Positions 34,326 to 43,206 of a DNA stretch of 49,240 bases are shown here, one piece after another. This stretch comes from Gammaproteobacteria bacterium (lineage in GTDB: Bacteria; Pseudomonadota; Gammaproteobacteria; Ga0077536). Position 1 is the stretch's first letter; the number at the start of each line of letters is the position of its first letter. A program made the position numbers and the translations under genes. The notes beneath the pieces are model-generated. The model saw only the letters and a program-made list of their open reading frames with translations, did not search any database and was not told where the DNA came from. The stretch covers positions 1 to 49,240 of the forward strand of contig SHZJ01000027.1 of assembly GCA_009692365.1 (NCBI GenBank), given 5' to 3'.

Positions 34326-35132
34326 ATGACCACCACCATTCCTGTGCAGAGCGACAGTGGTATCCAATGGCAGGTGGCGCACGGCATCGGCCGGGTGATA
34401 CTGGACCGGCCCGAGCACGCCAACACGATTGGCTATGCGCAAAGCAAAGCGTGGCCACGAGCGTTCGAACAAGTGGTCGATGCCCGCCCCCGCGTGATTG
34501 TCATCAGCGCCCTCGGGCGGGTGTTTTGCGCGGGCGGCGACATTCAAGGGATGGTCGCGAACGCGGCCTCACTGGCAACCTACATCGCCGAAACGCTCGA
34601 GCCGCTGCATCGCGGTTTCATTCAACTGGCCAGCGCCGAGTGCCCGATCGTCGCGGTCGTTCAAGGTCCCATTGGCGGCGCGGGCATCGGGCTTGCGCTG
34701 TGCGCAGACTTCGTCCTCGCCAGCACCACCCTGAAATTACGGGCTGGCTATCCGGGCATCGGACTATCGCCCGACCTTGGCGCCTCCTATTTTCTGGCAC
34801 GCCGGGTGGGCGCCATAAAAGCCCTGCGCTGGTTGATGACCAACGACGCCATCACCGCCACCGAGTGTCTGGCGGCAGGCGCCGTGGATGAACTCCACGC
34901 ACCCGGCGCGCTCGAGACTGCGGCAGAACAGTTAGTGACGCGCCTGCACAACGCGGCACCAACGTCGCTGACAGCCATCAAACAGCTATGCCGAAGCGCT
35001 GGTCGGCAAGACCTTACTGATCACATTGCGCTGGAAAAGCAGTGGCTCTTAGCGTGCGCCGGAACGCACGACGCCCGCGAAGGGATCACGGCGTTTATGG
35101 AAAAACGCGCACCCGTATTCAACGCGAAATAG
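34326..35132 (+). CDS. Enoyl-CoA hydratase/isomerase inserted in the prp operon
   Basis: The 268-residue crotonase has the first oxyanion segment GRVFCAGGDIQGM (about residues 60-72) and the second VQGPIGGAGIGLALCADF. AGYPGIGLSPDLGASYFLAR follows, in which the SPDLG Asp is at a position used as a catalytic residue in some family members. It is coded between acnD and prpF, 60 bases before prpF, with the same orientation. The position suggests a role in feeding propionyl-CoA or a methyl-branched acyl-CoA into the cycle, but the reaction is not defined. No good ribosome site precedes the ATG. Confidence 0.88.
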   Translation: MTTTIPVQSDSGIQWQVAHGIGRVILDRPEHANTIGYAQSKAWPRAFEQVVDARPRVIVISALGRVFCAGGDIQGMVANAASLATYIAETLEPLHRGFIQLASAECPIVAVVQGPIGGAGIGLALCADFVLASTTLKLRAGYPGIGLSPDLGASYFLARRVGAIKALRWLMTNDAITATECLAAGAVDELHAPGALETAAEQLVTRLHNAAPTSLTAIKQLCRSAGRQDLTDHIALEKQWLLACAGTHDAREGITAFMEKRAPVFNAK

Positions 35133-35191
35133 CTTGCACAGTCGGTGCGGCGCGCCCCACCGGCCCCTATTATTTTCAAGGAGACGCCGCC

Positions 35192-36385
35192 ATGGATCAC
35201 GTTCGTCAAATCAAAGTGCCTGCTACTTATCTGCGCGGCGGCACCAGCAAAGGCGTTTTTTTTCGGTTGCAGGATCTGCCCGCGCGCTGCCAGCAACCCG
35301 GCGAGGCACGCGATAAATTTCTCCTGCGTGTGATTGGCAGCCCCGACCCTTACGGCAAACAAATTGACGGCATGGGCGGCGCCACCTCCAGCACCAGCAA
35401 GACGGTTATCCTGTCAAAAAGTGCGCGCGCCGAGCACGACGTGGATTATCTCTTTGGGCAAGTTTCCATCGACACGGGTTTCGTCGACTGGAGCGGGAAT
35501 TGCGGCAATCTTAGCGCCGCTGTCGGCGCTTTCGCGATCAGTAACGGGCTGGTCGATCCTGCCCGCATTCCGCACCACGGCATCTGCACCGTGCGCATCT
35601 GGCAGGCCAACATCAGTAAAACCATTATCGGTCACGTACCGATGAGCAACGGCGAAGTGCAGGAAACCGGCGACTTTGAACTGGACGGCGTGACCTTCCC
35701 AGCCGCCGAAATACAGCTGGAATTCATCGACCCCGCCGACGAAGGCGAGGGAGACGGTGGCGGGACCATGTTCCCTACCGGCAATCTGATAGACGATCTG
35801 GAGGTGCCCGGTGTTGGCACTTTCAGGGCAACGTTAATTAACGCGGGGATCCCCACGGTGTTCGTCGTCGCCAAGGACCTGGGCTATACCGGTACCGAAC
35901 TGCAGGACGCTATCAACAGCGACTCCGCCGCGCTCGCCAAGTTCGAAACCATCCGCGCCTATGGGGCGCTACGCATGGGTTTGATCAAAGACGTGGCCGA
36001 AGCCTCTAAGCGCCAACACACCCCGAAAATCGCCTTCGTGGCGCCACCCGCGGACTACCTTGCCTCCAGCGGTAAAGCGGTCCCTGCGGGCGAGATAGAC
36101 CTGCTGGTTCGCGCGCTGTCCATGGGGAAACTCCATCACGCCATGATGGGCACGGCGGCGGTGGCGATTGGCACCGCCGCCGCGATTCCAGGCACGCTAG
36201 TGAGCGAGGCTGCCGGTGGCGAGGCCCACAGCCAAGTGCGCTTTGGCCACCCCTCGGGCACCTTGCGAGTGGGCGCGCAGGCCAGCCACCACGATGGGGC
36301 ATGGACGGTCACCAAAGCCATCATGAGCCGCAGCGCGCGGGTATTGATGGAGGGCTATGTGCGGGTGCCCGGGGATGCGTTTTAA
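35192..36385 (+). CDS. prpF: 2-methylaconitate cis-trans isomerase PrpF
   Basis: The 397-residue protein starts at 35192 with AAGGAGA about seven bases upstream. PrpF marks are ATYLRGGTSKGVFFRLQDLP, GSPDPYGKQIDGMGGATSST, WSGNCGNLSAAVGAFAI, and near the end GHPSGTLRVGA. The fold is of the diaminopimelate epimerase type. It isomerises trans- to cis-2-methylaconitate, the partner step of AcnD. It ends the methylcitrate operon. No prpE (propionyl-CoA synthetase) follows, so propionyl-CoA is probably supplied by catabolism rather than free propionate, which is inference. Confidence 0.95.
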   Translation: MDHVRQIKVPATYLRGGTSKGVFFRLQDLPARCQQPGEARDKFLLRVIGSPDPYGKQIDGMGGATSSTSKTVILSKSARAEHDVDYLFGQVSIDTGFVDWSGNCGNLSAAVGAFAISNGLVDPARIPHHGICTVRIWQANISKTIIGHVPMSNGEVQETGDFELDGVTFPAAEIQLEFIDPADEGEGDGGGTMFPTGNLIDDLEVPGVGTFRATLINAGIPTVFVVAKDLGYTGTELQDAINSDSAALAKFETIRAYGALRMGLIKDVAEASKRQHTPKIAFVAPPADYLASSGKAVPAGEIDLLVRALSMGKLHHAMMGTAAVAIGTAAAIPGTLVSEAAGGEAHSQVRFGHPSGTLRVGAQASHHDGAWTVTKAIMSRSARVLMEGYVRVPGDAF

Positions 36386-36719
36386 GGAGGGATGAACCCT
36401 CGGCAGGCCGGGGTCAGGTTGTGATGGTCGGGCGCTCGGGGCGGCGCCCGCAGAGTGGCGCCCCTGTCACCTTGCCTAATCGGCGTTGTTTTTTTGCCGG
36501 CACGGATCACGCGCGTCATCGGTCACCCGTCTCCCGAGCGTGAACCGCCAACGCAACAAGAATTGCTTTTTTCGGTAGGCTGATGGTGTAAGTGGATAGG
36601 GCGATCGTTTCGCTGTTGTCGTAAGTTGTATTAACGTGACTGCGGCGGCGTTCAGACTGCCTAGTGTGATCACCCAAGAGGCGCTCGGCGATGTGCAAAA
36701 ACCCCAGAGGATTGCCCGC
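36386..36719. other. Intergenic region between prpF and the cyclase-ATPase gene
   Basis: GGGGCG (36439-36444) and CGCCCC (36459-36464) can pair just after prpF, without a U-run. Further on the sequence turns AT-richer (about 36550-36640), as expected of a promoter zone for the next gene. AGAGGA stands nine bases before the GTG at 36720. No gene was recognised. Confidence 0.35.
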
Positions 36720-39700
36720 GTGAATAACCCACTCGACCAAGCACGTGCGCTAATTCAACAACTCGGGATGTTGAGCACTTCCGAATTGCGGCGACGACTG
36801 GAACTTAGCGAGGTGGAACTGGCCGCGCTAGAAATCGCGCTGGTAGCGGATCCGACAAATCTGGTGGTAGCCGAGCGAATGCTGATCTGGCGCGGTGCCG
36901 CGCCGTTCGAGGCGCGTTGGTTTCAGACCATCGTGCTGGCCACGATGGCGCTACTACAACGAGACCAACGGGCCACCTATCGCACGCTCAGTCAAACCCT
37001 TGGGGTGGACGAATCTTGCTTGCATCTAGTCCGCGACGAACTGGCGTTTCGCTTACTGGCACGGGACGAAGCTAACCTTGGCCTCGTCTGGTTGGGTGCA
37101 ACGCCACTCGCAACGCCACCCGCAACGCCACCCGCAACGCCACTCGCAACGCCACTCGCAACGCCACTCGCAACGCCACTCGCAACGCCACTCGCAACGC
37201 CACCCGCAGCCTTAGCGTCGGCTACCAGCATCACCGCCAATTCCCCCGCATCGCTCCTCGAAAACTCTGCCGAGCGCCGCCAACTCACGGTGATGTTCTG
37301 CGACCTCGTGGGCTCGACGGGTCTTTCAGGCCGGCTCGATCCTGAGGACCTGCGCGAAGTTGTGCGTGCCTACCAAGGCAGTGCCGCCGAAGCTATCACC
37401 CGCTACGGCGGTCACATCGCGCAATATCTCGGCGATGGCCTGCTGGTCTACTACGGCTTTCCGGTTGCTCACGAAGATGATGCCAATCGTGCGGTGCAAT
37501 CGGCACTCGATATCGTGGCCGGTCTTAAAGATCTCAACGAACAGCTAGGGCGAGAGCACGGGGTGCAGCTTGCAGTGCGCCTCGGCATCCATACCGGGCC
37601 AGTGGTGGTGGGTGAGATGGGCGGCGGCGGGCGCCATGAGCAGTTGGCGCTAGGCGAGACCCCCAACATCGCGGCTCGCTTGGAAGGTCTTGCCGGAGAA
37701 AATGGCATCGTCATCGGAGCAGTCACCGCCCGCATCGTCAGCGGGGCGTTCGTGTTCGAGCCGCTAGGTCCCCAAGTGCTCAAGGGCCTTGCCGCACCCA
37801 TGGAGGTCTTCCGAGTCATAGGGCGTCGCGAAAGGCTACGCGAAGCTGTGCTGACGGGCGCGACTCGCCTCGTGGGGCGTGAGGCCGAGAGTAGCCTGCT
37901 GCGCCGCCGCTGGGAGCAGGCCCAAGCGGGCATGGGACAGGTCGTGCTCATTAGTGGTGAAGCGGGCATCGGCAAATCCGTGCTGGTCGCCGAGCTGCGG
38001 GCGCAGGTGAAGACAGACGGCGCCACTTGCATTGAATTCCGCGGCTCCCCCTACCATACCAATAGCGCGCTCTACTGCGTCACCAGCTATCTCGAGCATA
38101 GTCTCGCGCTAATAGCTGACGACAGCCCACAGGTCCGTCTGACTAGGCTAGAAACGTGGCTGCATGACCGTAGCTTGCCTCTCGACGAATTGCTGCCTGT
38201 ATTCGCCACGCTGCTCGCCGTGCCACTGTCTGCAGAAAACGCGGTGCCAGTATCAGTAACCCCGGCGCAGAAAAAGCGCGCGACCCTAGAAGCGCTCGTG
38301 GGCTGGCTCACCACAGAAGCAGAACAACACCCGCTGTTGGTGACTTGGGAGGATCTGCACTGGGTAGATCCCACCACGCTAGAGCTGCTGGGTCTTGTGC
38401 TCAGTGAAGCGCCCACGGTCCCTATTCTGCACGCACTCACCTACCGTCCCACTTTTCCCCATATCTGGCCGCCAGCGTCACACCTAACGCCCATGGCGCT
38501 AGCGCGGCTGGATCATGCGCAGGTCCGATCGCTGATCGCCTTACGCACGCAGGGTAAAACGCTGCCGGATGCAGTGGTGGATCACATCACTGCCAAGACC
38601 GACGGCGTGCCTTTATATGTCGAAGAACTGACGCACATGCTGATCAACTCAGCGCTGCTGCGCGAGGATAGTGACCGCTATGTGTTAATCGGATCGTTGG
38701 GCTCCGCAACCATCCCCAACACCTTACAAGATGCGCTGATGGCGCGGCTCGATCAGTTCAAAGCGGCGAAGGGAATCGCCCAACTCGGCGCCGTGCTGGG
38801 ACGCGAGTTTGCCTACCTGCATTTGGCGGCGGTCAATATGGGTGAGGAAGACAATCTGCAAGACGCGTTGGAACAACTAGTGACCTCGGAACTGCTCCAC
38901 CAGCGGGGCCGTGGCGAGCGCGCAAAGTACGTCTTCAAGCACGCCATGATGCGCGACGCCGCGTATGCGTCACTGCTCAAGAGCACACGCCAAGCGCATC
39001 ACCGCCGCATTGTTGAGGTGATGGAAAGCGAGTTCGCGGACATCGTCGCAACCCAACCAGAGCTAATCGCCCGCCACGCCAGCGAGGCTAATCTGCCCGA
39101 GATCGCGGTCGCCTACTGGCAAAAGGCCGCCGAGGCTGCCACACAAAGTGCCTCGCATCACGAGGCGGTGGCACATGTCACGCAGGCGATCGCGCTGTTA
39201 GAGGCGCTGCCGGCAAGCGCCGCACGTAACGAACGCGAACTAGACCTGCAACTCATTCTCGGCAACTCGTTAATGTTAACGGCTGGCTTTGGATCCATCG
39301 AAGCCGAAAGCGCGCTCGAACGGGCCCGCGTACTGTGCGCAGAAATAGGTGATCCCCCACAAATGGCAGCAGTGCTCTCGGCTTTGTGGCAATTCACGTT
39401 GCTGCGCGGTGACCTCGGTTCCGCTTTTTTGCTCGCAGAACAGCAGCTGGGTTTGGCGCAGCGCACGAATGCGCTCGGCACCTTGCCGCAGGTCTATCGC
39501 GCACTGGGCGAGCCGTTGTTTTTTGGAGGCGATTTTACCGGTGCCCGCGTGCAATTCGAGCGTGGCCTAGCGCATGACACAACCGCTCCTGGACAGCTTG
39601 CCAGGAGCGACCTGTTTGAGCACAGCATCCCCATGGGGGTGTTCCATGCGCTGGCAATCTGGTCGCTGGGCTATCCAGACCAAGCGATAGTCGAAATAGA

Positions 39701-40391
39701 GGCGGTACTGACCGCCGCACGCGCGCAGCCGGGCCCGCAAAACTTGGCGCACGCGCAGATGTTCGCCGCCGTGTTGCGGCATCGTCTTGGCGAAGCCAGC
39801 CTGGCCAATGAACACGCGCAGGTCGCCATCGAACTCGGCACCAAGCATGGCTGGGCGCATTTCCTGTCGCTGGGCAATATTTACCGCGGGCATGCACTCG
39901 TGCAGCTGGACTGCCTCGCCGAGGGGTTTGCCCTGCAAGAGGAAGGCCTCAAGGTGTACCACCTGACGGGCGCGCTGCTGGAGCTGCCCTCGAGCTTCGG
40001 CATGCTGGCGTTGTCGCACGCACTGGTGGGCAACGCCGAAGCCGGGCTGCGTTATATAGAACACGCTTTAACGTTAGGCGACGAACTCTCCATCCACTGG
40101 TGCGATGCGGAGCATCATCGTGTGAAGGGAGAATTACTGCGCGTCCAGAACGGCTCTGATCCAGCCTTGGCCGAGGCCAGCTTTCAACGGGCCATCGAGA
40201 TCGCACAGGCCCAGGCGGCCAAGTCGCTCGAACTGCGTGCGGTGCTTGGCCTCGCCCGACTACGTAAAGCCCAAGGACGAGAGGCAGACGCGCGCGCGCT
40301 GGTGGCCCCCGTGTATGAGTGGTTTACGGAAGGCTTTGGCACACGCGATCTCCAAGACGCTAGGGCGTTCCTGGCTGAGTTGCCCGCGTAA
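36720..40391 (+). CDS. Class III nucleotide cyclase - AAA ATPase - TPR signalling protein
   Basis: With the GTG at 36720 (AGAGGA nine bases upstream) the protein has 1223 residues; an earlier GTG at 36636 lacks a ribosome site. An N-terminal helical region of about 120 residues has no recognised family. A nine-unit ATPL/ATPP linker follows (about residues 127-162). The class III adenylyl/guanylyl cyclase domain begins at ERRQLTVMFCDLVGST (metal Asp) and contains QYLGDGLLVYYGFP (second Asp), ending near residue 375. The AAA/NB-ARC-like ATPase has Walker A GEAGIGKS (about 413) and Walker B LLVTWEDLHW (about 538). The rest is helical repeats of TPR type. Such proteins couple cyclic-nucleotide synthesis to NTP-dependent sensing; the signal is unknown. 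It is a single-gene unit. Confidence 0.9.
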   Translation: MNNPLDQARALIQQLGMLSTSELRRRLELSEVELAALEIALVADPTNLVVAERMLIWRGAAPFEARWFQTIVLATMALLQRDQRATYRTLSQTLGVDESCLHLVRDELAFRLLARDEANLGLVWLGATPLATPPATPPATPLATPLATPLATPLATPLATPPAALASATSITANSPASLLENSAERRQLTVMFCDLVGSTGLSGRLDPEDLREVVRAYQGSAAEAITRYGGHIAQYLGDGLLVYYGFPVAHEDDANRAVQSALDIVAGLKDLNEQLGREHGVQLAVRLGIHTGPVVVGEMGGGGRHEQLALGETPNIAARLEGLAGENGIVIGAVTARIVSGAFVFEPLGPQVLKGLAAPMEVFRVIGRRERLREAVLTGATRLVGREAESSLLRRRWEQAQAGMGQVVLISGEAGIGKSVLVAELRAQVKTDGATCIEFRGSPYHTNSALYCVTSYLEHSLALIADDSPQVRLTRLETWLHDRSLPLDELLPVFATLLAVPLSAENAVPVSVTPAQKKRATLEALVGWLTTEAEQHPLLVTWEDLHWVDPTTLELLGLVLSEAPTVPILHALTYRPTFPHIWPPASHLTPMALARLDHAQVRSLIALRTQGKTLPDAVVDHITAKTDGVPLYVEELTHMLINSALLREDSDRYVLIGSLGSATIPNTLQDALMARLDQFKAAKGIAQLGAVLGREFAYLHLAAVNMGEEDNLQDALEQLVTSELLHQRGRGERAKYVFKHAMMRDAAYASLLKSTRQAHHRRIVEVMESEFADIVATQPELIARHASEANLPEIAVAYWQKAAEAATQSASHHEAVAHVTQAIALLEALPASAARNERELDLQLILGNSLMLTAGFGSIEAESALERARVLCAEIGDPPQMAAVLSALWQFTLLRGDLGSAFLLAEQQLGLAQRTNALGTLPQVYRALGEPLFFGGDFTGARVQFERGLAHDTTAPGQLARSDLFEHSIPMGVFHALAIWSLGYPDQAIVEIEAVLTAARAQPGPQNLAHAQMFAAVLRHRLGEASLANEHAQVAIELGTKHGWAHFLSLGNIYRGHALVQLDCLAEGFALQEEGLKVYHLTGALLELPSSFGMLALSHALVGNAEAGLRYIEHALTLGDELSIHWCDAEHHRVKGELLRVQNGSDPALAEASFQRAIEIAQAQAAKSLELRAVLGLARLRKAQGREADARALVAPVYEWFTEGFGTRDLQDARAFLAELPA
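37098..37205 (+). repeat. Nine-copy 12-bp in-frame minisatellite
   Basis: GCAACGCCACTC or GCAACGCCACCC is repeated nine times with no interruption, coding for ATPL or ATPP in the linker before the cyclase domain. The unit is a multiple of three, so copy-number change keeps the frame. Confidence 0.9.
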
Positions 40392-40566
40392 TGCCAGGCG
40401 TTTCGTTTGGCGATGCAGGGATGATCGTCAACCTCGCTAGGTGTGCCGCCCGCCACCGTCACCTCGCGTTGTGGCCACCCTGTGTCCCAAATGAGTCTTG
40501 GGGATAACTTGAGACGGCGACCCTCGCCCTAGTTTATCGTGGCCCCATCGTTAAAGGAGCATCTCT

Positions 40567-41442
40567 ATGGGCATTAACTACATGCGTGCCATCCAGGCCC
40601 GTTATGAGAATCTCGGCTATACCCCTTACCGCTGGTTTGTGGCTGATAGCGCACCACCCTGGACGGCGTTGACCAAACCCTTGGCGCAATCGCGACTCGG
40701 GCTGCTCTCCACCTCGGGTGCCTACGCACTCGGGCAGAGCGCCTATCACTACAAGGACGACGTCTCGATCCGCGCCCTGCCCAGCACGACTGCAGAAAGT
40801 GATCTGCGTTTTTCGCACATCACGGAAAACTATCTCGTGGATGCAAGACGCGACCCCAACTGCATCCTCCCGCTAGCGCAGTTGCGTGCGTTACGCCAAG
40901 AAGGGGCCATCGGCGAACTGGCGGATAGCGTGTTCTCGTGCATGGGCGGCGTGTATTCGCAGCGCCGCGTGCGCGAAGAAATGGCGCCCGCACTGCTGGA
41001 GGCTTGCCGCGCCCAAAAAGTCGATTGCGCGTTACTGGTTGCGATGTGACCCGTGTGTCACCAGACCGTGTGTCTGGTCGCACGACATCTCGAGGCCAAT
41101 GGTATTCCTACGCTGTGCTTAGGCAGCGCACTCGACATCTTCAGCGCCGGGCGTCCACCGCGCGCAAGCTTTCTCGACTACCCGCTGGGCCACAGCGCCG
41201 GCAAGCCTTTTGCGCCTGTTGATCAGTTGAGCATCGTGCGTGCCGCCCTTGCCGGCTTTGAGCAGATAACCACGCCAGGTGGCATTACGCGTTTGGTCAA
41301 TGAGTGGGGAGACGACGACTGGCGCGCCGAAGCCCGCGCCACGCAGGGTCAGGACACCCGCCAAGCGCGGGACGAAACACCGCAGTTTCAGTTCCCTTCG
41401 GATCGCGCCGCAGCGCTGGCGAGCGGCGCCATCAGGGCGTGA
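40567..41442 (+). CDS. GrdB/PrdB-family reductase-like selenoprotein (in-frame UGA as Sec161)
   Basis: One continuous frame of 291 codons contains a single TGA at 41047-41049. It starts at ATG 40567 with AAAGGAG about eight bases upstream. The first part has YENLGYTPYRWFVADSAPPW, LLSTSGAYALG and GGVYSQRRVREEMAPALLEA. After the TGA the text continues as PVCHQTVCLVARHLEANGIP, then GSALDIFSAGRPPRASFLDY and PLGHSAGKPF. This is the glycine/sarcosine/betaine reductase selenoprotein B and D-proline reductase B family, where a Cys or Sec stands at the TGA position. The result is a U-x-x-C redox motif (Sec161, Cys164). A hairpin right after the TGA fits a bacterial SECIS. A separate start for the second part lacks a ribosome site. 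The real substrate of orphan proteobacterial members is unknown. selA, selB, selC and selD must lie elsewhere. Confidence 0.85.
41050..41084 (+). promoter_or_regulatory. Bacterial SECIS-like hairpin directly after the UGA
   Basis: ACCAGAC (41060-41066) pairs perfectly with GTCTGGT (41072-41078), closing a five-base loop CGTGT whose second base is G. Below a C-C mismatch (41059/41079), five more pairs form between 41054-41058 and 41080-41084, two of them G-U. The loop starts 17 bases after the UGA, within the range known for bacterial SECIS elements read by SelB. No covariance test was possible. Confidence 0.75.
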
Positions 41443-41840
41443 TTCGAACCGCGCGCGGCGCCGGCCCGGGGGCGGCTGAGGCGCGTCGCGCCGTGCGACC
41501 TGTAGGGCCCGTGCCCGCTACCCCGGGCCTTGCCTGCGAGCCACCGATCTTATAATTGCAGCTGCACTAGTTTACCCTCGGACTTCGGACTTCGGACGCG
41601 GCTGGCGAGCGTCCCCGCCGACCGCCGGCGCGACAGGCGGGCCCAAGCCCTGTGCCGTGAACGCGATGACCTTGCGCGCAGGCCACGCCCCGCCGGGCTT
41701 TGTGGGCGACGCGGCTTTTGCCGGCGGCAGGCACGCGCGCCGTCTGGCGAGTTGTCGCCACCACCACGCCCGGCGGCCGCGCCGGGCGTGGCAGCAACAC
41801 CCGGCGCTGATCGCTAACAACCATGACACTGAGGCCCCCC
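41443..41840. other. Intergenic region, no gene
   Basis: A small tandem GGACTTCGGACTTCGGAC lies at about 41579-41596. Otherwise nothing was recognised in these 398 bases; GAGG precedes the 41841 start. Confidence 0.3.
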
Positions 41841-42434
41841 ATGCAGAAATCCGTAGAATTTTTCTTCGACGTCGGCAGTCCTAGCGCCTATCTCGCGTGG
41901 ACCCAACTGCCACGCATCGCCGCGGCGGCTGGGGCGAGCGTGATCTGGCGGCCGATGCTGCTCGGCGGGGTATTCAAGGCCACGGGGAACGTAAGCCCGG
42001 TGATGATCGCCGCCAAAGGCCGTTGGCTAATGCAGGATCTGGGCCGCTGGGCTGCGCGTTATGGCGTCGTGTTCCAGCCGCCAGCTAACTTCCCGATCAA
42101 CACGCTCGCGCTGATGCGCGGCGCGGCCGGGATTCAGCTGCGGCAACCGCACGACCTTGCGCGTTATTTGGGGGCGGTCTTCGAAGGCATTTTTGCCCAT
42201 GGCTTAGCACTGGACGACCCGGCCGTCGTTGCCCAAGTATTGGTCGACGCGGGCTTCGAGACGGAAAACTTTCTCGCCTTGACCGCCGATCCACAGGTGA
42301 AGCAAGCCTTGGTGGCCACCACCGAGGAGGCGGTCGCGCGGGGGGTGTTCGGAGCGCCGTCGATGTTTGTCGGCGACGAGCTCCATTTTGGGCAGGACCG
42401 GCTGGACTTCGTCGCCGCCGCGCTGCGCAACTGA
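41841..42434 (+). CDS. DsbA-family / 2-hydroxychromene-2-carboxylate isomerase-like protein
   Basis: From the ATG at 41841 the protein has 197 residues. It begins MQKSVEFFFDVGSPSAYLAW and lacks CxxC, with Ser in the GSPSAY motif, as in 2-hydroxychromene-2-carboxylate isomerases (kappa-class GST relatives). WRPMLLGGVFKATGN and a final VFGAPSMFVGDELHFGQDRL (cis-Pro loop and end helix) complete the fold. HCCA isomerases act with glutathione in naphthalene-type aromatic degradation; the substrate here is not proven. The frame extends six codons upstream to another ATG at 41823 without a ribosome site. It heads a same-strand run of five genes. Confidence 0.9.
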   Translation: MQKSVEFFFDVGSPSAYLAWTQLPRIAAAAGASVIWRPMLLGGVFKATGNVSPVMIAAKGRWLMQDLGRWAARYGVVFQPPANFPINTLALMRGAAGIQLRQPHDLARYLGAVFEGIFAHGLALDDPAVVAQVLVDAGFETENFLALTADPQVKQALVATTEEAVARGVFGAPSMFVGDELHFGQDRLDFVAAALRN

Positions 42435-42465
42435 TCTCGCGCTGCAACCACCGAGGTAACGCATC

Positions 42466-43134
42466 ATGCTCCCAGATCCTGGACTGTTTGAAACCATCCA
42501 TACCTTGCGCGCCATGCGCCGCCTTAAACCCGATCCCGTGCCAGATGAAATCATTCAGAAAATACTCGCGGCTGGCACCTGCGCGCCCAGCGGGCAGAAC
42601 CTCCAGCGGTGGGCTTTTTTGGTCGTGACCGACCCCGCCGGCAAACGTTTTTTTGGTGAGCGTTACGACTACTGGATGCGCGACCGCTTTGGCGATTTGC
42701 TCAAACACATCGACGACCCCACGCCGGATGGGCGTTTGATGAAAGCGGCCATGCATCTGTCCGAGCACCTCCACGAAGCACCCCTGTTGCTATTTTGTTG
42801 CGGCAAGCGGGACTGGCCGTTTGTCGTGCCTCGAGAAAGTCGGGTTGGGCTAGCACCGCCTTCCTACGGTTCCATTTATCCGTGCGTGCAAAACATCCTG
42901 CTGGCCTGTCGCGGCCTCGGGTTGGGCGCAAGCCTCACCACCATGCATCAAATGTTCGAGCCAGAAATGCACGAATTTTTCGGCATTCCACTCACGCACG
43001 GTGTGGTGGCGGTGATTCCCATCGGCTACCCCAAGGGCAAATTCGGCCCCGTCCGGCGCGCGCCGGCCGAAACTAAGACCCACTTTAACCGGTGGGGACA
43101 AGGGAAACCCGGCCTCGCCGCGCCCATTGTCTAA
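42466..43134 (+). CDS. Nitroreductase family protein
   Basis: The 222-residue protein starts with MLPDPGLFETIHTLRAMRRL and GAGG stands eight bases upstream. FMN-binding marks are RAMRRLKPDPVPDE and AAGTCAPSGQNLQRWAFLVV (about residues 36-55), and later GLGLGASLTTMHQMF near the phosphate side. The C-terminal VVAVIPIGYPKGKFGPVRRA is the typical ending of this FMN oxidoreductase family. It would reduce nitro, quinone or enoate substrates with NAD(P)H. It follows the HCCA-isomerase-like gene after 31 bases and is probably co-transcribed. Confidence 0.92.
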   Translation: MLPDPGLFETIHTLRAMRRLKPDPVPDEIIQKILAAGTCAPSGQNLQRWAFLVVTDPAGKRFFGERYDYWMRDRFGDLLKHIDDPTPDGRLMKAAMHLSEHLHEAPLLLFCCGKRDWPFVVPRESRVGLAPPSYGSIYPCVQNILLACRGLGLGASLTTMHQMFEPEMHEFFGIPLTHGVVAVIPIGYPKGKFGPVRRAPAETKTHFNRWGQGKPGLAAPIV

Positions 43135-43206
43135 CTGGGCAAGACCGCAGACTCATCTGGGTGGACGCGGCCGACCCGCTGCGCCACCCCTCAACGAGAC
43201 AGAAAA

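Noticed and set aside
41053-41442. Separate small gene starting at GTG 41053
   Set aside because: It has no ribosome site, its text continues the upstream protein across the TGA, and its first residues are the second half of a redox motif.
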